Below are positions 1 to 5,582 of a DNA stretch of 7,601 nucleotides, in pieces. Where the stretch lies: NCBI GenBank assembly GCA_005883655.1, contig VBDA01000258.1:1-7601 (forward strand), read 5' to 3'. The position numbers and the translations under genes are program-made. Source of the DNA: Betaproteobacteria bacterium. GTDB taxonomy: Bacteria > Pseudomonadota > Gammaproteobacteria > Burkholderiales > Casimicrobiaceae. The first letter of the stretch is position 1, and the number at the start of each line of letters is the position of its first letter. The notes beneath the pieces were generated by a model. The model saw only the letters and a program-made list of their open reading frames with translations, was not told the DNA's origin and did not search any database.

Positions 1-623
1 CGAAGGTCCACGCGGGTGATTCGCCCCAGACGATCGAAGTTTGCCTGGGCGCCAGCGATATCCATGACCGCGAATCGCTGGCTAACATCGGCATTCACCA
101 GTCCGGCGACCTGCAGCGTTGCTGCGCGAAGCGCGACCTGAAAGCTCAAGCTGCCGCCGATTTCGACGCCAAGCGAGCGTGCTGCGGCGGGACTCAGGAA
201 AAGCGTGTCGGAGCGCAAATGATCAAGGCGATCGGCGGAGTCCGCGACCAGGCCGGGCTCCACGTCGCCGGCACGGAATACATCGATACCGATGATCTTC
301 AACACGTCGCTGCGATCGGCGAGCTTCGCGTCGAGCTCGATCACCGGGCTCGCCGCGGCTACCTCGCGCAACCGGGCAACTACCGGATAAACCGCTTCGT
401 CGAAACCGCTCCGCGGACCTCGCACCTGAAGATCTGCATCGCCCGACAGAAACTGCACGCCAAGCGCAAGCTCGTTCACTGCCGCACCGGTAATGAGCTG
501 TACCGCGTAGCCGAGCGCGACCCCGAGCGCGATAGCGAGCACCGACAGCATGCTGCGCGCCTTGTTTTGCGCAAGCGATCCGGCAAATACGAGGCGCAAC
601 GCGGATATTTTTGCTTCGTGCAT
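1..623 (-). CDS. FtsX/MacB-type ABC transporter permease, N-terminal part (runs off the window)
   Basis: This is the membrane subunit of an ABC exporter of the FtsX/MacB/LolC class, which drives lipoprotein, lipid or efflux-type transport from the inner membrane. About 207 residues are visible without a stop. After a short cytoplasmic start (MHEAKISALRLVFAGSL) there is a typical arginine-lysine stretch (QNKARSM) followed by the first membrane helix at about residues 25-46 (LSVLAIALGVALGYAVQLI). The rest (about 47-207) reads as the periplasmic MacB-like core domain, with phrases such as GDADLQVRGP, a conserved spacing of short strands, and FLSPAAARSLGVEIG. The three remaining C-terminal helices expected for the family would lie outside the window. 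The ATG overlaps the TGA of the ATPase gene by one base (TGATG), so the two are probably co-translated. Which substrate is moved cannot be told. The family assignment is firm; the subfamily is inference. Confidence 0.88.
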   Translation of the reverse strand, partial: MHEAKISALRLVFAGSLAQNKARSMLSVLAIALGVALGYAVQLITGAAVNELALGVQFLSGDADLQVRGPRSGFDEAVYPVVARLREVAAASPVIELDAKLADRSDVLKIIGIDVFRAGDVEPGLVADSADRLDHLRSDTLFLSPAAARSLGVEIGGSLSFQVALRAATLQVAGLVNADVSQRFAVMDIAGAQANFDRLGRITRVDL

Positions 624-1294
624 CAGGGCATGAGCTCGCGCAGGCCCACCGTGGTCAGCTGCAGCGCGCGATCGCATGTCTGCGCAGCCATCCGCGAGTG
701 CGTAACCAGGATACCGGCGGCGCCGTTCGCCTTGATCTGCTCGCGCAGCAAGCGTAGCACCTGACTCGCCGTCTCCGCGTCGAGATTGCCCGTGGGCTCG
801 TCCGCGAGGACAAGCTGCGGTCGGTGCACCAGGGCACGTGCGATCGCAACGCGCTGCAGCTCGCCTCCGGATAGCTCGCGCGGCATGCTCACTGCGCGCT
901 CGCCCAAGCCCACGCCGGCGAGCATGATCGCCACTCGCGCGTCGGCTTCCGCCCGGGCAACGCCCAGCAGCGACAAGGGCAGCGCGACGTTCTGGGCAAC
1001 GGTGAGATAAGGCAGGACGTGAAACGCCTGGAAGACGAACCCCATGCGCTTGCGGCGAAGCGCCGTCAGCGCGTCGTCGTCAAGCGTCGTGAGCTCCAGG
1101 CCATCGAGCTGGATCGAACCTTCGTCGGCGCTATCGAGGCCCGCGATGAGATTGAGCAGCGTCGACTTGCCGATGCCCGACTCGCCCATGACCGCGACAT
1201 AGTCGCCGACGGAGAGCTCCAAGCGCACATCGGCAAAGACTGTGCGCTGCCGCGGCCCGGCATAGGACTTGGTCAGGCCATGGACAACAAGCAT
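623..1294 (-). CDS. ABC transporter ATP-binding protein, LolD/MacB class
   Basis: This is the cytoplasmic ATPase that powers the permease encoded just downstream. At 223 residues it has the normal length for LolD-type ATPases. All motifs are intact and in order: Walker A GESGIGKST (37-45), Q-loop glutamine in VFQ (about 89), signature LSGGE (141-145), Walker B LVLADEP with the catalytic glutamate at 166, D-loop GNLD (169-172) and the switch histidine at about 199 (VTHS). The wording around the Q-loop (RMGFVFQAFHVLPYLTVAQNV) is characteristic of the MacB/LolD group rather than importers. The ATG at 1294 gives the family N-terminus (MLVVHGLTKSY), but I see no convincing Shine-Dalgarno sequence before it. 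A promoter candidate lies about 60-90 bases upstream. Known partners of this class export lipoproteins, lipids or macrolides; the substrate here is not evident. Confidence 0.95.
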   Translation of the reverse strand: MLVVHGLTKSYAGPRQRTVFADVRLELSVGDYVAVMGESGIGKSTLLNLIAGLDSADEGSIQLDGLELTTLDDDALTALRRKRMGFVFQAFHVLPYLTVAQNVALPLSLLGVARAEADARVAIMLAGVGLGERAVSMPRELSGGELQRVAIARALVHRPQLVLADEPTGNLDAETASQVLRLLREQIKANGAAGILVTHSRMAAQTCDRALQLTTVGLRELMP

Positions 1295-1352
1295 GGCCGG
1301 AGCGTAACGCGTATTTCCAACAAGGGGCGGCTGGCATCAAAAAGTTCCACCA

Positions 1353-1381
1353 ATTCTAATTCAGCGAAACAGCCCCGCCAA
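1353..1381 (-). promoter_or_regulatory. sigma-70-like promoter candidate for the ABC operon
   Basis: On the minus strand TTGGCG (1381-1376, 4 of 6 to TTGACA) and TAGAAT (1358-1353, 5 of 6 to TATAAT) are separated by exactly 17 bases. A transcript would start near 1346 and leave a leader of about 50 bases before the ATPase start. The -35 hexamer touches the T-run of the preceding terminator, so the two units are packed with no spare DNA. This is prediction from consensus matching only. Confidence 0.5.
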
Positions 1382-1406
1382 AAAAAGAACCCCCGAAACG
1401 GGGGTT
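1380..1406 (-). terminator. Rho-independent terminator of the small-protein operon
   Basis: The stem AACCCCCG / CGGGGGTT (1388-1395 with 1399-1406) has 8 base pairs and a three-base loop. Read on the minus strand it is followed by one C and then seven T (1386-1380). On the + strand there is no T-run after the stem, so it works for minus-strand transcripts only, that is for the genes at 1510-2030. Confidence 0.88.
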
Positions 1407-1509
1407 AAGTAAAGCACCATGAACACCGCAGAATCGTCGGGCCCCAGGGTCAGCGAGCCTTCATCTCATTGATCCGGTCCAACTTGGAACCGCTAAAGGG
1501 CAGTTCCCT

Positions 1510-1767
1510 TCAATGCCTGTGTGCGCCCAACCCAATGGTCGCGGGTTGTCGCTTTAAATCGACGCGTTGGCAATTTTCTTTCACCATCGATCTCAGAATC
1601 GTCCGTGCCAGCGATTCTGGTGCACCCACTGCTTCTCCTACTCGGACCACTCTTGAGACGGATCCGAATGTCACCGTAATTACGCCCCATTTGAATTGAT
1701 ACGAGGCGGCGTATCGCATACCGTCGGCGTTCAAGGTCACTCGTCCAGTGGCGCTGAGTGCGTCCAT
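1510..1767 (-). CDS. Small conserved-looking protein of unknown function (85 aa)
   Basis: I do not recognise a named family. The product has 85 residues, beginning MDALSATGRVTLNADG. The first half reads as alternating beta strands (GRVTLNADGMRYAASYQFKWG, then VITVTFGSVSRVVRVG), and residues about 42-60 form a short helix (APESLARTILRSMVKE), a composition seen in small hypothetical proteins of betaproteobacteria. There is no signal peptide or membrane helix. The start was chosen at 1767 because the motif AAGGAAGG lies just before it at good spacing; an upstream TTG at 1845 would add 26 residues that overlap two hairpins, which is less likely. The gene lies 83 bases downstream of the 59-residue gene on the same strand and is followed by a strong terminator, so they look like one operon. 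The frame continues past the TGA for 19 codons to a second stop at 1450 (see findings), so the true C-terminus may be disrupted. Confidence 0.6.
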   Translation of the reverse strand: MDALSATGRVTLNADGMRYAASYQFKWGVITVTFGSVSRVVRVGEAVGAPESLARTILRSMVKENCQRVDLKRQPATIGLGAHRH

Positions 1768-1809
1768 CCAACCTTCCTTGCCCTGTTCCGGCTGAAAATC
1801 TTCAAGCTT

Positions 1810-1846
1810 CCTGCCGCTAGCGGCAGGTTGCGTAGTACCACGCAAC
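1810..1846 (-). repeat. Two back-to-back hairpins between the two small genes
   Basis: Positions 1810-1827 are a perfect 18-base palindrome, CCTGCCGCTAGCGGCAGG. Positions 1827-1846 form a second inverted repeat, GTTGCGT / ACGCAAC, with a six-base loop. They share one base and sit 4 bases after the stop of the 59-residue gene and 43 bases before the start of the 85-residue gene. No T-run follows either stem on the minus strand, so they are not classic terminators. They could stabilise or process the mRNA, attenuate it, or bind a protein as DNA palindromes. The function is unknown. Confidence 0.6.
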
Positions 1847-1850
1847 GACC

Positions 1851-2030
1851 TTACAACCCGGCCTTGCGGGAATGAAAGGGAAGAACCTTTCTCATTACTT
1901 CGGAGCTAACCGTCGCCTCTACCTCTTGCTGTTGTTTACGCAGCTCGCGACGGATTCTGGCGAAGGTTTTTCGCAAGTCAGTTTCCACACTTTTTGTGTA
2001 ACGGAACGACGGATCAAGGATGGATTTCAT
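1851..2030 (-). CDS. Small conserved hypothetical protein (59 aa), basic and helical
   Basis: This gene encodes 59 residues, beginning MKSILDPSFRYTKSVETD and ending RKVLPFHSRKAGL, with a TAA stop. It is preceded by GGAGG (2039-2035) four bases from the ATG, which strongly supports the start. Residues about 13-50 should be one long charged helix (DLRKTFARIRRELRKQQQEV), giving a strongly basic protein; there is no signal peptide or membrane segment. I recall N-termini of the type M(K/R)SILDPSFRYT in small hypothetical proteins of Burkholderiales, but have no function for them; that recollection could not be checked. It is the first gene of a likely two-gene operon with the 85-residue protein. 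Local GC is about half, lower than in the flanking genes. RNA or DNA binding is possible from the charge pattern but is only a guess. Confidence 0.72.
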   Translation of the reverse strand: MKSILDPSFRYTKSVETDLRKTFARIRRELRKQQQEVEATVSSEVMRKVLPFHSRKAGL

Positions 2031-2524
2031 CTGGCCTCCACGGTTGTGCTGTGAAATACATCGCTATTCCACGTGCTTCGCCCACCCATGTTGCAAGACG
2101 CGTTCCATCTCCGACCAAATTGCGAAGGTTCAGCGACTTACCGCAAACGCCAAGCGTCAGGTTTTCGGTAACGTAAAGAACGCCGACACATTGGCCCCGC
2201 TGTCGCCATCTTGCTTTGTCGCACACAACCTGTCATCGCCTTTGCGGAGAGCAAGATTTTGGGTCCGATCGAAGATATGCTCGCTTGTCGCTCAAATCGG
2301 TATTTTTTACCGTGACTGGACCGGACCTGGCCCGACTTTTAACGCATCCCATGAAGGAGCCAAGCCACGCCAAATATCGGCTAGACCACAACCGCCCGAT
2401 GGGCCTGAGCCTGAGGCGCCGATTGCGATCGAAAGAGGTCGATTTGCCTTTCGCCGCTCGCATCGTTGACGCTGGAGACAAATCGAATCGCGCCGCGCGG
2501 TCTTGAGTGCGATGACGGTCACGC
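2031..2524. other. Long stretch without a supported gene
   Basis: No frame here gives a protein that I recognise or that combines a good start site with protein-like composition. The longest open frames are rich in arginine, proline, serine and cysteine, as in chance translation. A 51-codon frame on the + strand (2351-2506) ends 18 bases before the terminator at 2525, but has no ribosome binding site. A short inverted repeat GGTA/TACC with a five-T loop lies at about 2300-2312. GC is lower than in neighbouring genes up to about 2330 and rises after it. The promoter of the 59-residue gene should lie near 2040-2100, but no convincing -35/-10 pair was found. Confidence 0.5.
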
Positions 2525-2549
2525 AAAAGCCCGGCGAGCCGGGCTTTTT
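2525..2549. terminator. Bidirectional Rho-independent terminator
   Basis: A perfect 10-base-pair stem, AAAAGCCCGG (2525-2534) and CCGGGCTTTT (2539-2548), closes a four-base CGAG loop. T-runs follow on both strands (five T on the + strand, four on the minus strand). It lies 66 bases after the stop of the NHL-protein gene and so most likely ends that transcript; it would equally stop any + strand transcript from 2031-2520. A second smaller stem, CCCGCC/GGCGGG (2558-2575), lies between it and the gene. Confidence 0.85.
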
Positions 2550-2614
2550 GCTTGGGTCCCGCCATTACCGGCGGGCGTTTGCTCGCCTTTGGAAAATGCG
2601 CCTGGTGCGCGATC

Positions 2615-3591
2615 TCAGCGCAGCGGTGGAATTTGCGCGCGAATGCGGGCGACGTTGTAGCGCGTGACCTCGGCGGCCCACTGCGAATCCACTGTCGGCG
2701 AGCCGAACAGCCTCAGATCGAGTGACAGGTTGGTGACGTAGACGAACCCGTTGCTGAACACGAGGCTCGCCGGAAAGAGTAGCCCTGCGGGCGTTCCATG
2801 CTCGTCGATGCCTTCGAAGTCGCCGAGCTTGGCGATCGCGCGGCCGCTCGGATCGACCACGACGATCTCATCCGCCTGGTTCGCTGCGACCCAGACGTTA
2901 TCGGACGCATCGATGATCAGGCCGTCCGCGCCGTTGATGCTGTTCACGAAGACTTCGGGAGTGCCGGCCGTAAAGCCGGACTGCACGGGGATTTTCACGA
3001 CCGTGTCGTTGCCGGTGTTGGCGACGAACATCGCGTTGTGGGCGTTGTTGAAGGCAATGCCATTGGCGCCGAACTGCTCACCCACGCCGCGGGCGCGCCG
3101 CCAGTGGCGGGGATGCGCCAGATGGTCGCGAGGAAGGAGTCGGAGACGTAGACGTTCCCAGGGCTATCGAACGTCAACGCGTTCGGGCCCGAGCCCGACG
3201 GGAAAGACGCAAATACGCTCGACGCACCGGTCAGTGGATCGACCTTTAGCACTCTCGCCCTGCCGAGGTCGAGCACAAGCAGGGCATTCGTCTGCGGCTG
3301 GAACGCCAAGCCCAGCAGGAGGTTGCTCGAGCCCTGAACGTCCAGCTTGCGCAACAGTTTCCCGGCAGCGTTGAAGACGACTACATTGCCCGGTCCTGAA
3401 GACTTGCTCACATCGAAGTCGGCGACGTAGATGTTTCCCTGCGCATCGACGGTGATCCCTTCGGGATGCGCGGTTCCTGGAGGCAGCACCGCGAAGTTGA
3501 CCGCCGGACTGCGGATCCATGCATTGGCCTGCACGGTCATTGCAGCGAGCACGATGCAAAGCACGAACTGGATGAAACGACGAACTGCCAT
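2615..3591 (-). pseudogene. Secreted NHL/SMP-30-type beta-propeller protein, split by a one-base frameshift
   Basis: The reading frame from 3591 encodes a signal peptide (MAVRRFIQFVLCIVLAAMTVQANA, probable cut after residue 24) and the first propeller blades: HPEGITVDAQGNIYVADF (42-59), a blade at about 93-120 (LGLAFQPQTNALLVLDLG) and GPNALTFDSPGNVYVSDS (135-152). After IPATGGAPAAWV (about 171, near position 3080) homology stops in this frame and resumes in the next one (GEQFGANGIAFNN), with three more blades including GADGLIIDASDNVWVAAN and a natural C-terminus at 2615. The total of 977 bases is one short of a multiple of three, as expected from a single-base deletion near 3080-3090. Repaired, the protein would have about 325 residues and six blades, like gluconolactonase/SMP-30 relatives and NHL-repeat proteins; ligand or activity is unknown. 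The start is secure: AAGGAGGAG lies four bases before the ATG. It may be a true pseudogene or a sequencing error in a GC-rich spot. Confidence 0.85.
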
Positions 3592-3688
3592 GAGACTCCT
3601 CCTTAACGTCGATGTGCGCTCGGGTCGCGACCGCGGCCCGCATTCGGTGCGCTGGTCTGCTTTTGTCCTTGGCGCCCTGCCCCGGAGA

Positions 3689-3717
3689 ATTATCTTTTCC
3701 CGGAGCCGCGCCGTCTA
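3689..3717 (-). promoter_or_regulatory. sigma-70-like promoter candidate for the NHL-protein gene
   Basis: On the minus strand TAGACG (3717-3712, 4 of 6 to TTGACA) and GATAAT (3694-3689, 5 of 6 to TATAAT) are 17 bases apart. They lie in the gap between the YceI gene and the NHL-protein gene, with a predicted leader of about 90 bases. This would make the NHL gene a separate unit from the YceI operon. Consensus matching only. Confidence 0.4.
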
Positions 3718-3737
3718 ATTTGCATTGATTGGACTCT

Positions 3738-4325
3738 CTAGTCCTTGAAACCCTCGAAGCCGACTAGCAGCGTGATTTCGTCCCCGACACTGGGGATTCC
3801 GGTTTTCATGCCGAAATCGGAACGCTTGAACTTGGCGGTCGCGTCACCGCCGCATTTTTCCTTGTTGTTGCCGCTCGCCGGGTTGCACTTGAAGCGCGCG
3901 ATCGTCAGCGTCAGCGGCTTGGTCACGCCGAGCAGCGTCAGGTCGCCCTCGATCGAGCTCGGGTTGTCGCCGTTGAAGTTGATCTTCGTCGCCTTGTAGG
4001 TTATCTGCGGAAACTCCGCGACGTTGAAAAAGTCGGCGGTGCGTAGATGCTCGTCGCGCGAGCGCGGCCGGGAACCCTTGTCGCTGTCGCCCGTGGTGAT
4101 CGTGGCGGTCGGGACCGCGAGGTCGACGGAGCCCGTCTTCGCGGCCCGATCGAGCGTCACCTTGCCCGTCGTCTTCTCGAAGCGGCCGTGGATCGTCGAC
4201 AGCCCGAGATGGTCGACGGTGAAGTTGGGGAACGTATGATTCGGGTCGAGTGTATAGGATTCCGGCGCCGCGATGGCTGCGACCGGCAGGACCGTGAGCA
4301 ACAGGACGGCAAGAGGTTTCAACAT
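3738..4325 (-). CDS. yceI: YceI-family periplasmic lipid-binding protein
   Basis: The product has 195 residues, the usual size for YceI proteins, which form a lipocalin-like beta barrel that binds polyisoprenoid or similar lipids in the periplasm. A signal peptide covers residues 1-20 (MLKPLAVLLLTVLPVAAIAA). The family signature follows: YTLDPNHTFPNFTVDHLGLSTIHGRF (24-49), the DEHLRTADFFNVAEFP block (91-106), EGDLTLLGVTKPLTLTI (126-142) and the closing KRSDFGMKTGIPSVGDEITL (167-186). Two cysteines (147 and 158, in FKCNP and EKCGG) could form a disulfide, as in the E. coli-like subgroup. AAGGAG lies shortly before the ATG at 4325. The gene follows the polytopic membrane protein after 23 bases and is surely co-transcribed with it. 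YceI genes often sit next to cytochrome b561 genes; here the partner is a different membrane protein. Role in vivo, including any link to stress or quinone-type lipids, is inference. Confidence 0.95.
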   Translation of the reverse strand: MLKPLAVLLLTVLPVAAIAAPESYTLDPNHTFPNFTVDHLGLSTIHGRFEKTTGKVTLDRAAKTGSVDLAVPTATITTGDSDKGSRPRSRDEHLRTADFFNVAEFPQITYKATKINFNGDNPSSIEGDLTLLGVTKPLTLTIARFKCNPASGNNKEKCGGDATAKFKRSDFGMKTGIPSVGDEITLLVGFEGFKD

Positions 4326-4348
4326 CGGGTTCTCCTTCGACTTGAACG

Positions 4349-5191
4349 TCAGCTGAACGAGCCGCGTGCGGCATACCATGCGGCGGCGATGGGAAAGATA
4401 GCGGCGACGAGCGCACAGAAGCCGAGGAGCGCGGCGCGAGCGATCAATGGCAACCGCTTGCTGACGGGAAGCATTGCAGCCAGCGGGACCAGCAACAGCA
4501 GCGGCAGCGCATACCAGGGGAGCTGGGCCAGCATCAGACTGCCGGCCGCGAACAGGCTGGTTAGGATCGCGATCGACAACGCGCCGGTGAACCGCGCGGC
4601 GATGTTGCGCGACAAGATCACCTGCATGAGGAGCAACGCGCCCGCTGCGGCCGCAACTGCGATGCCCGCAAGAAGGAAGCCGATCGACGCCGACAGGACG
4701 GCCGCGACACCGGTTGCAAGGCCGAGGCCCAGACCCGCGGCCCCGGTGCGCAATCCGTCGTCGCGTAACGCAAGCACGAGCGCAGTGAGCACGAAGCCGA
4801 AGACCGCGACGCCTGCAGCAGCGACATAGGGTGCGGACCCCTCCTGCTGCCACAGGACCGATGCAAGCGCCCAAATCGAAGCCAGACCGGCGGCCAGCGC
4901 GAACACCGCGGCGATGGCGCGCGACGGCCGCGGAATCAGATCCGCCGCGATGCCGACGACCGGAACGATGAGCCCCATCAGCAGAATCTTGCGCGACGCC
5001 GTGAGCGGTGAAAATTGAAAGCCCGTCGTCAGCGCTATCATCGTCGCATAGCCGCCGACGATCGCAAGCCACGCAAAGCGGGTGCGTGCAAGCAAGGTCG
5101 CGATCACGAGCGCAACGGCCAGCGGCGCGACGCCGCCTTGAACCGCGGGGTGGTTGAGCAGTTGGACGCCGCCAGCGCGCCATGATGTCAT
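4349..5191 (-). CDS. Polytopic inner-membrane protein of unknown function
   Basis: The 280-residue product is very hydrophobic, with about ten predicted membrane helices at roughly 21-35, 39-56, 69-86, 92-114, 122-142, 150-170, 172-193, 202-223, 227-244 and 253-277. I do not recognise the family. Charged residues are few and lie in the short loops (RTR 36-38, ASRK 65-68, RPSR 88-91, LRDDGLR 142-148, VSKR 243-246). No metal-ligand pattern or heme-type pairing of histidines is visible: His14 is the only histidine, so a cytochrome b561 role is unlikely. The ATG at 5191 has GGGAGG four bases before it, which supports this start. It is the first gene of an operon with the YceI protein 23 bases downstream, suggesting a joint envelope role such as handling of a lipid. 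Substrate transport is possible but not shown. Confidence 0.82.
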   Translation of the reverse strand: MTSWRAGGVQLLNHPAVQGGVAPLAVALVIATLLARTRFAWLAIVGGYATMIALTTGFQFSPLTASRKILLMGLIVPVVGIAADLIPRPSRAIAAVFALAAGLASIWALASVLWQQEGSAPYVAAAGVAVFGFVLTALVLALRDDGLRTGAAGLGLGLATGVAAVLSASIGFLLAGIAVAAAAGALLLMQVILSRNIAARFTGALSIAILTSLFAAGSLMLAQLPWYALPLLLLVPLAAMLPVSKRLPLIARAALLGFCALVAAIFPIAAAWYAARGSFS

Positions 5192-5265
5192 GCGTCCTCC
5201 CGTGTGTCACAGGACATTGCGCCGGCTTCCCATCGGTCGGTAAACAGCTGCGCGGGGCCGTTCAT
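5188..5265 (-). CDS. Possible 25-residue leader ORF overlapping the membrane-protein start
   Basis: On the minus strand an ATG at 5265 opens 25 codons (MNGPAQLFTDRWEAGAMSCD, then TREDA) whose TGA overlaps the ATG of the membrane-protein gene by four bases (ATGA). A TTG at 5274 would add three residues and lies nearer to an AGGAG motif. The exact overlap is suggestive of coupling, but the ORF has no good ribosome binding site at the ATG and is short enough to be chance. Confidence 0.22.
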   Translation of the reverse strand: MNGPAQLFTDRWEAGAMSCDTREDA

Positions 5266-5453
5266 TCCAGCCAATTGATTCTTTCTCCTGCAACGGAGCG
5301 GATTGTACCCGAGGAGCCTGGTAGGCTGATGCAACATCCGGCATGGCCGCGCATTGGTTCGGCGGGATGGGACCTCGGCCAGCCCATATTCTTGGGATGA
5401 GTTAAGCTAGCATTCAAGCCGGCCCGTTGAGCCTGCGTATCGAAGGAGTCATC
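5192..5453. promoter_or_regulatory. Divergent intergenic region between the membrane-protein operon and the TIR operon
   Basis: About 260 bases separate two diverging units, so both promoters should be here. On the minus strand TACAAT (5307-5302) is a 5-of-6 match to a -10 box but lacks a good -35 at normal spacing. No convincing pair was found for the + strand. A small perfect inverted repeat, AGCCT/AGGCT with a three-base loop (5315-5327), lies just upstream of that -10 and could be a binding site; this is speculative. Confidence 0.4.
5443..5448 (+). promoter_or_regulatory. Strong ribosome binding site of the 42-residue ORF
   Basis: AAGGAG lies five bases before the ATG at 5454. It is the best Shine-Dalgarno site on the + strand of this region and is the main reason to call the small ORF a gene rather than treating this stretch as leader of the TIR gene. 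Confidence 0.6.
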
Positions 5454-5582
5454 ATGACATCGCTCGCGCGAGCAACCGGTCTCGCGCTTTTGCGAAACGC
5501 CGTCGTGCGCACACTCGAGGCCATCCTTGATCATCGACTAAAGCGGATGGCTGCAGCCGATGGTGCGCGGAAGCGAGCATGA
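5454..5582 (+). CDS. Small basic protein (42 aa) translationally coupled to the TIR gene
   Basis: The ORF encodes 42 residues, starting MTSLARATGLALLRNAVVRT and ending in a basic tail (DGARKRA). Residues about 4-33 are predicted to be one amphipathic helix with leucine, valine and isoleucine on one face and arginines on the other; this could lie on a membrane or contact a partner, but no family is recognised. A strong ribosome binding site lies five bases before the ATG. The TGA stop overlaps the ATG of the TIR gene in an ATGA arrangement, so translation of the two is probably coupled and their products needed together. It could be an accessory protein, a regulator of the TIR enzyme, or only a leader that sets TIR translation. 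Coding nature rests on start site, overlap and protein-like composition. Confidence 0.58.
   Translation: MTSLARATGLALLRNAVVRTLEAILDHRLKRMAAADGARKRA

Noticed and set aside
219..764. A 181-codon + strand frame opposite the ABC genes
   Set aside because: It is antisense to a clear permease and ATPase, has no recognisable motif and is rich in arginine and histidine as expected from chance.
1510..1512. Selenocysteine at the in-frame TGA of the 85-residue gene
   Set aside because: There is no redox motif around the codon and no evident SECIS-like hairpin directly after it; a nonsense change or the natural end is more likely.
2020..2469. A 149-codon + strand frame
   Set aside because: It overlaps the 59-residue gene start, has no ribosome binding site and shows chance-like composition rich in cysteine, proline and arginine.
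2351..2506. A 51-codon + strand ORF ending 18 bases before the bidirectional terminator
   Set aside because: The position is attractive, but there is no Shine-Dalgarno site and the sequence resembles no protein I know; kept only as a remark on the gene-free stretch.
2233..2565. A 110-codon minus-strand frame
   Set aside because: It begins within or next to the terminator hairpin, has no ribosome binding site and no protein-like pattern.
3075..3095. Programmed ribosomal frameshifting in the NHL-protein gene
   Set aside because: No slippery heptamer is present at the junction, and a frameshift in the middle of a blade has no precedent I know of in this family; a deletion or sequencing error is simpler.
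3731..3744. Inverted repeat GGACT/AGTCC around the YceI stop codon as a terminator
   Set aside because: The stem is only five base pairs and no T-run follows on the minus strand.
3738..5210. A 490-codon minus-strand open frame covering YceI and upstream DNA
   Set aside because: Its first part is an arginine-rich out-of-frame translation of the membrane protein; only the last 195 residues, from the ATG at 4325 with its own ribosome binding site, are the YceI protein.
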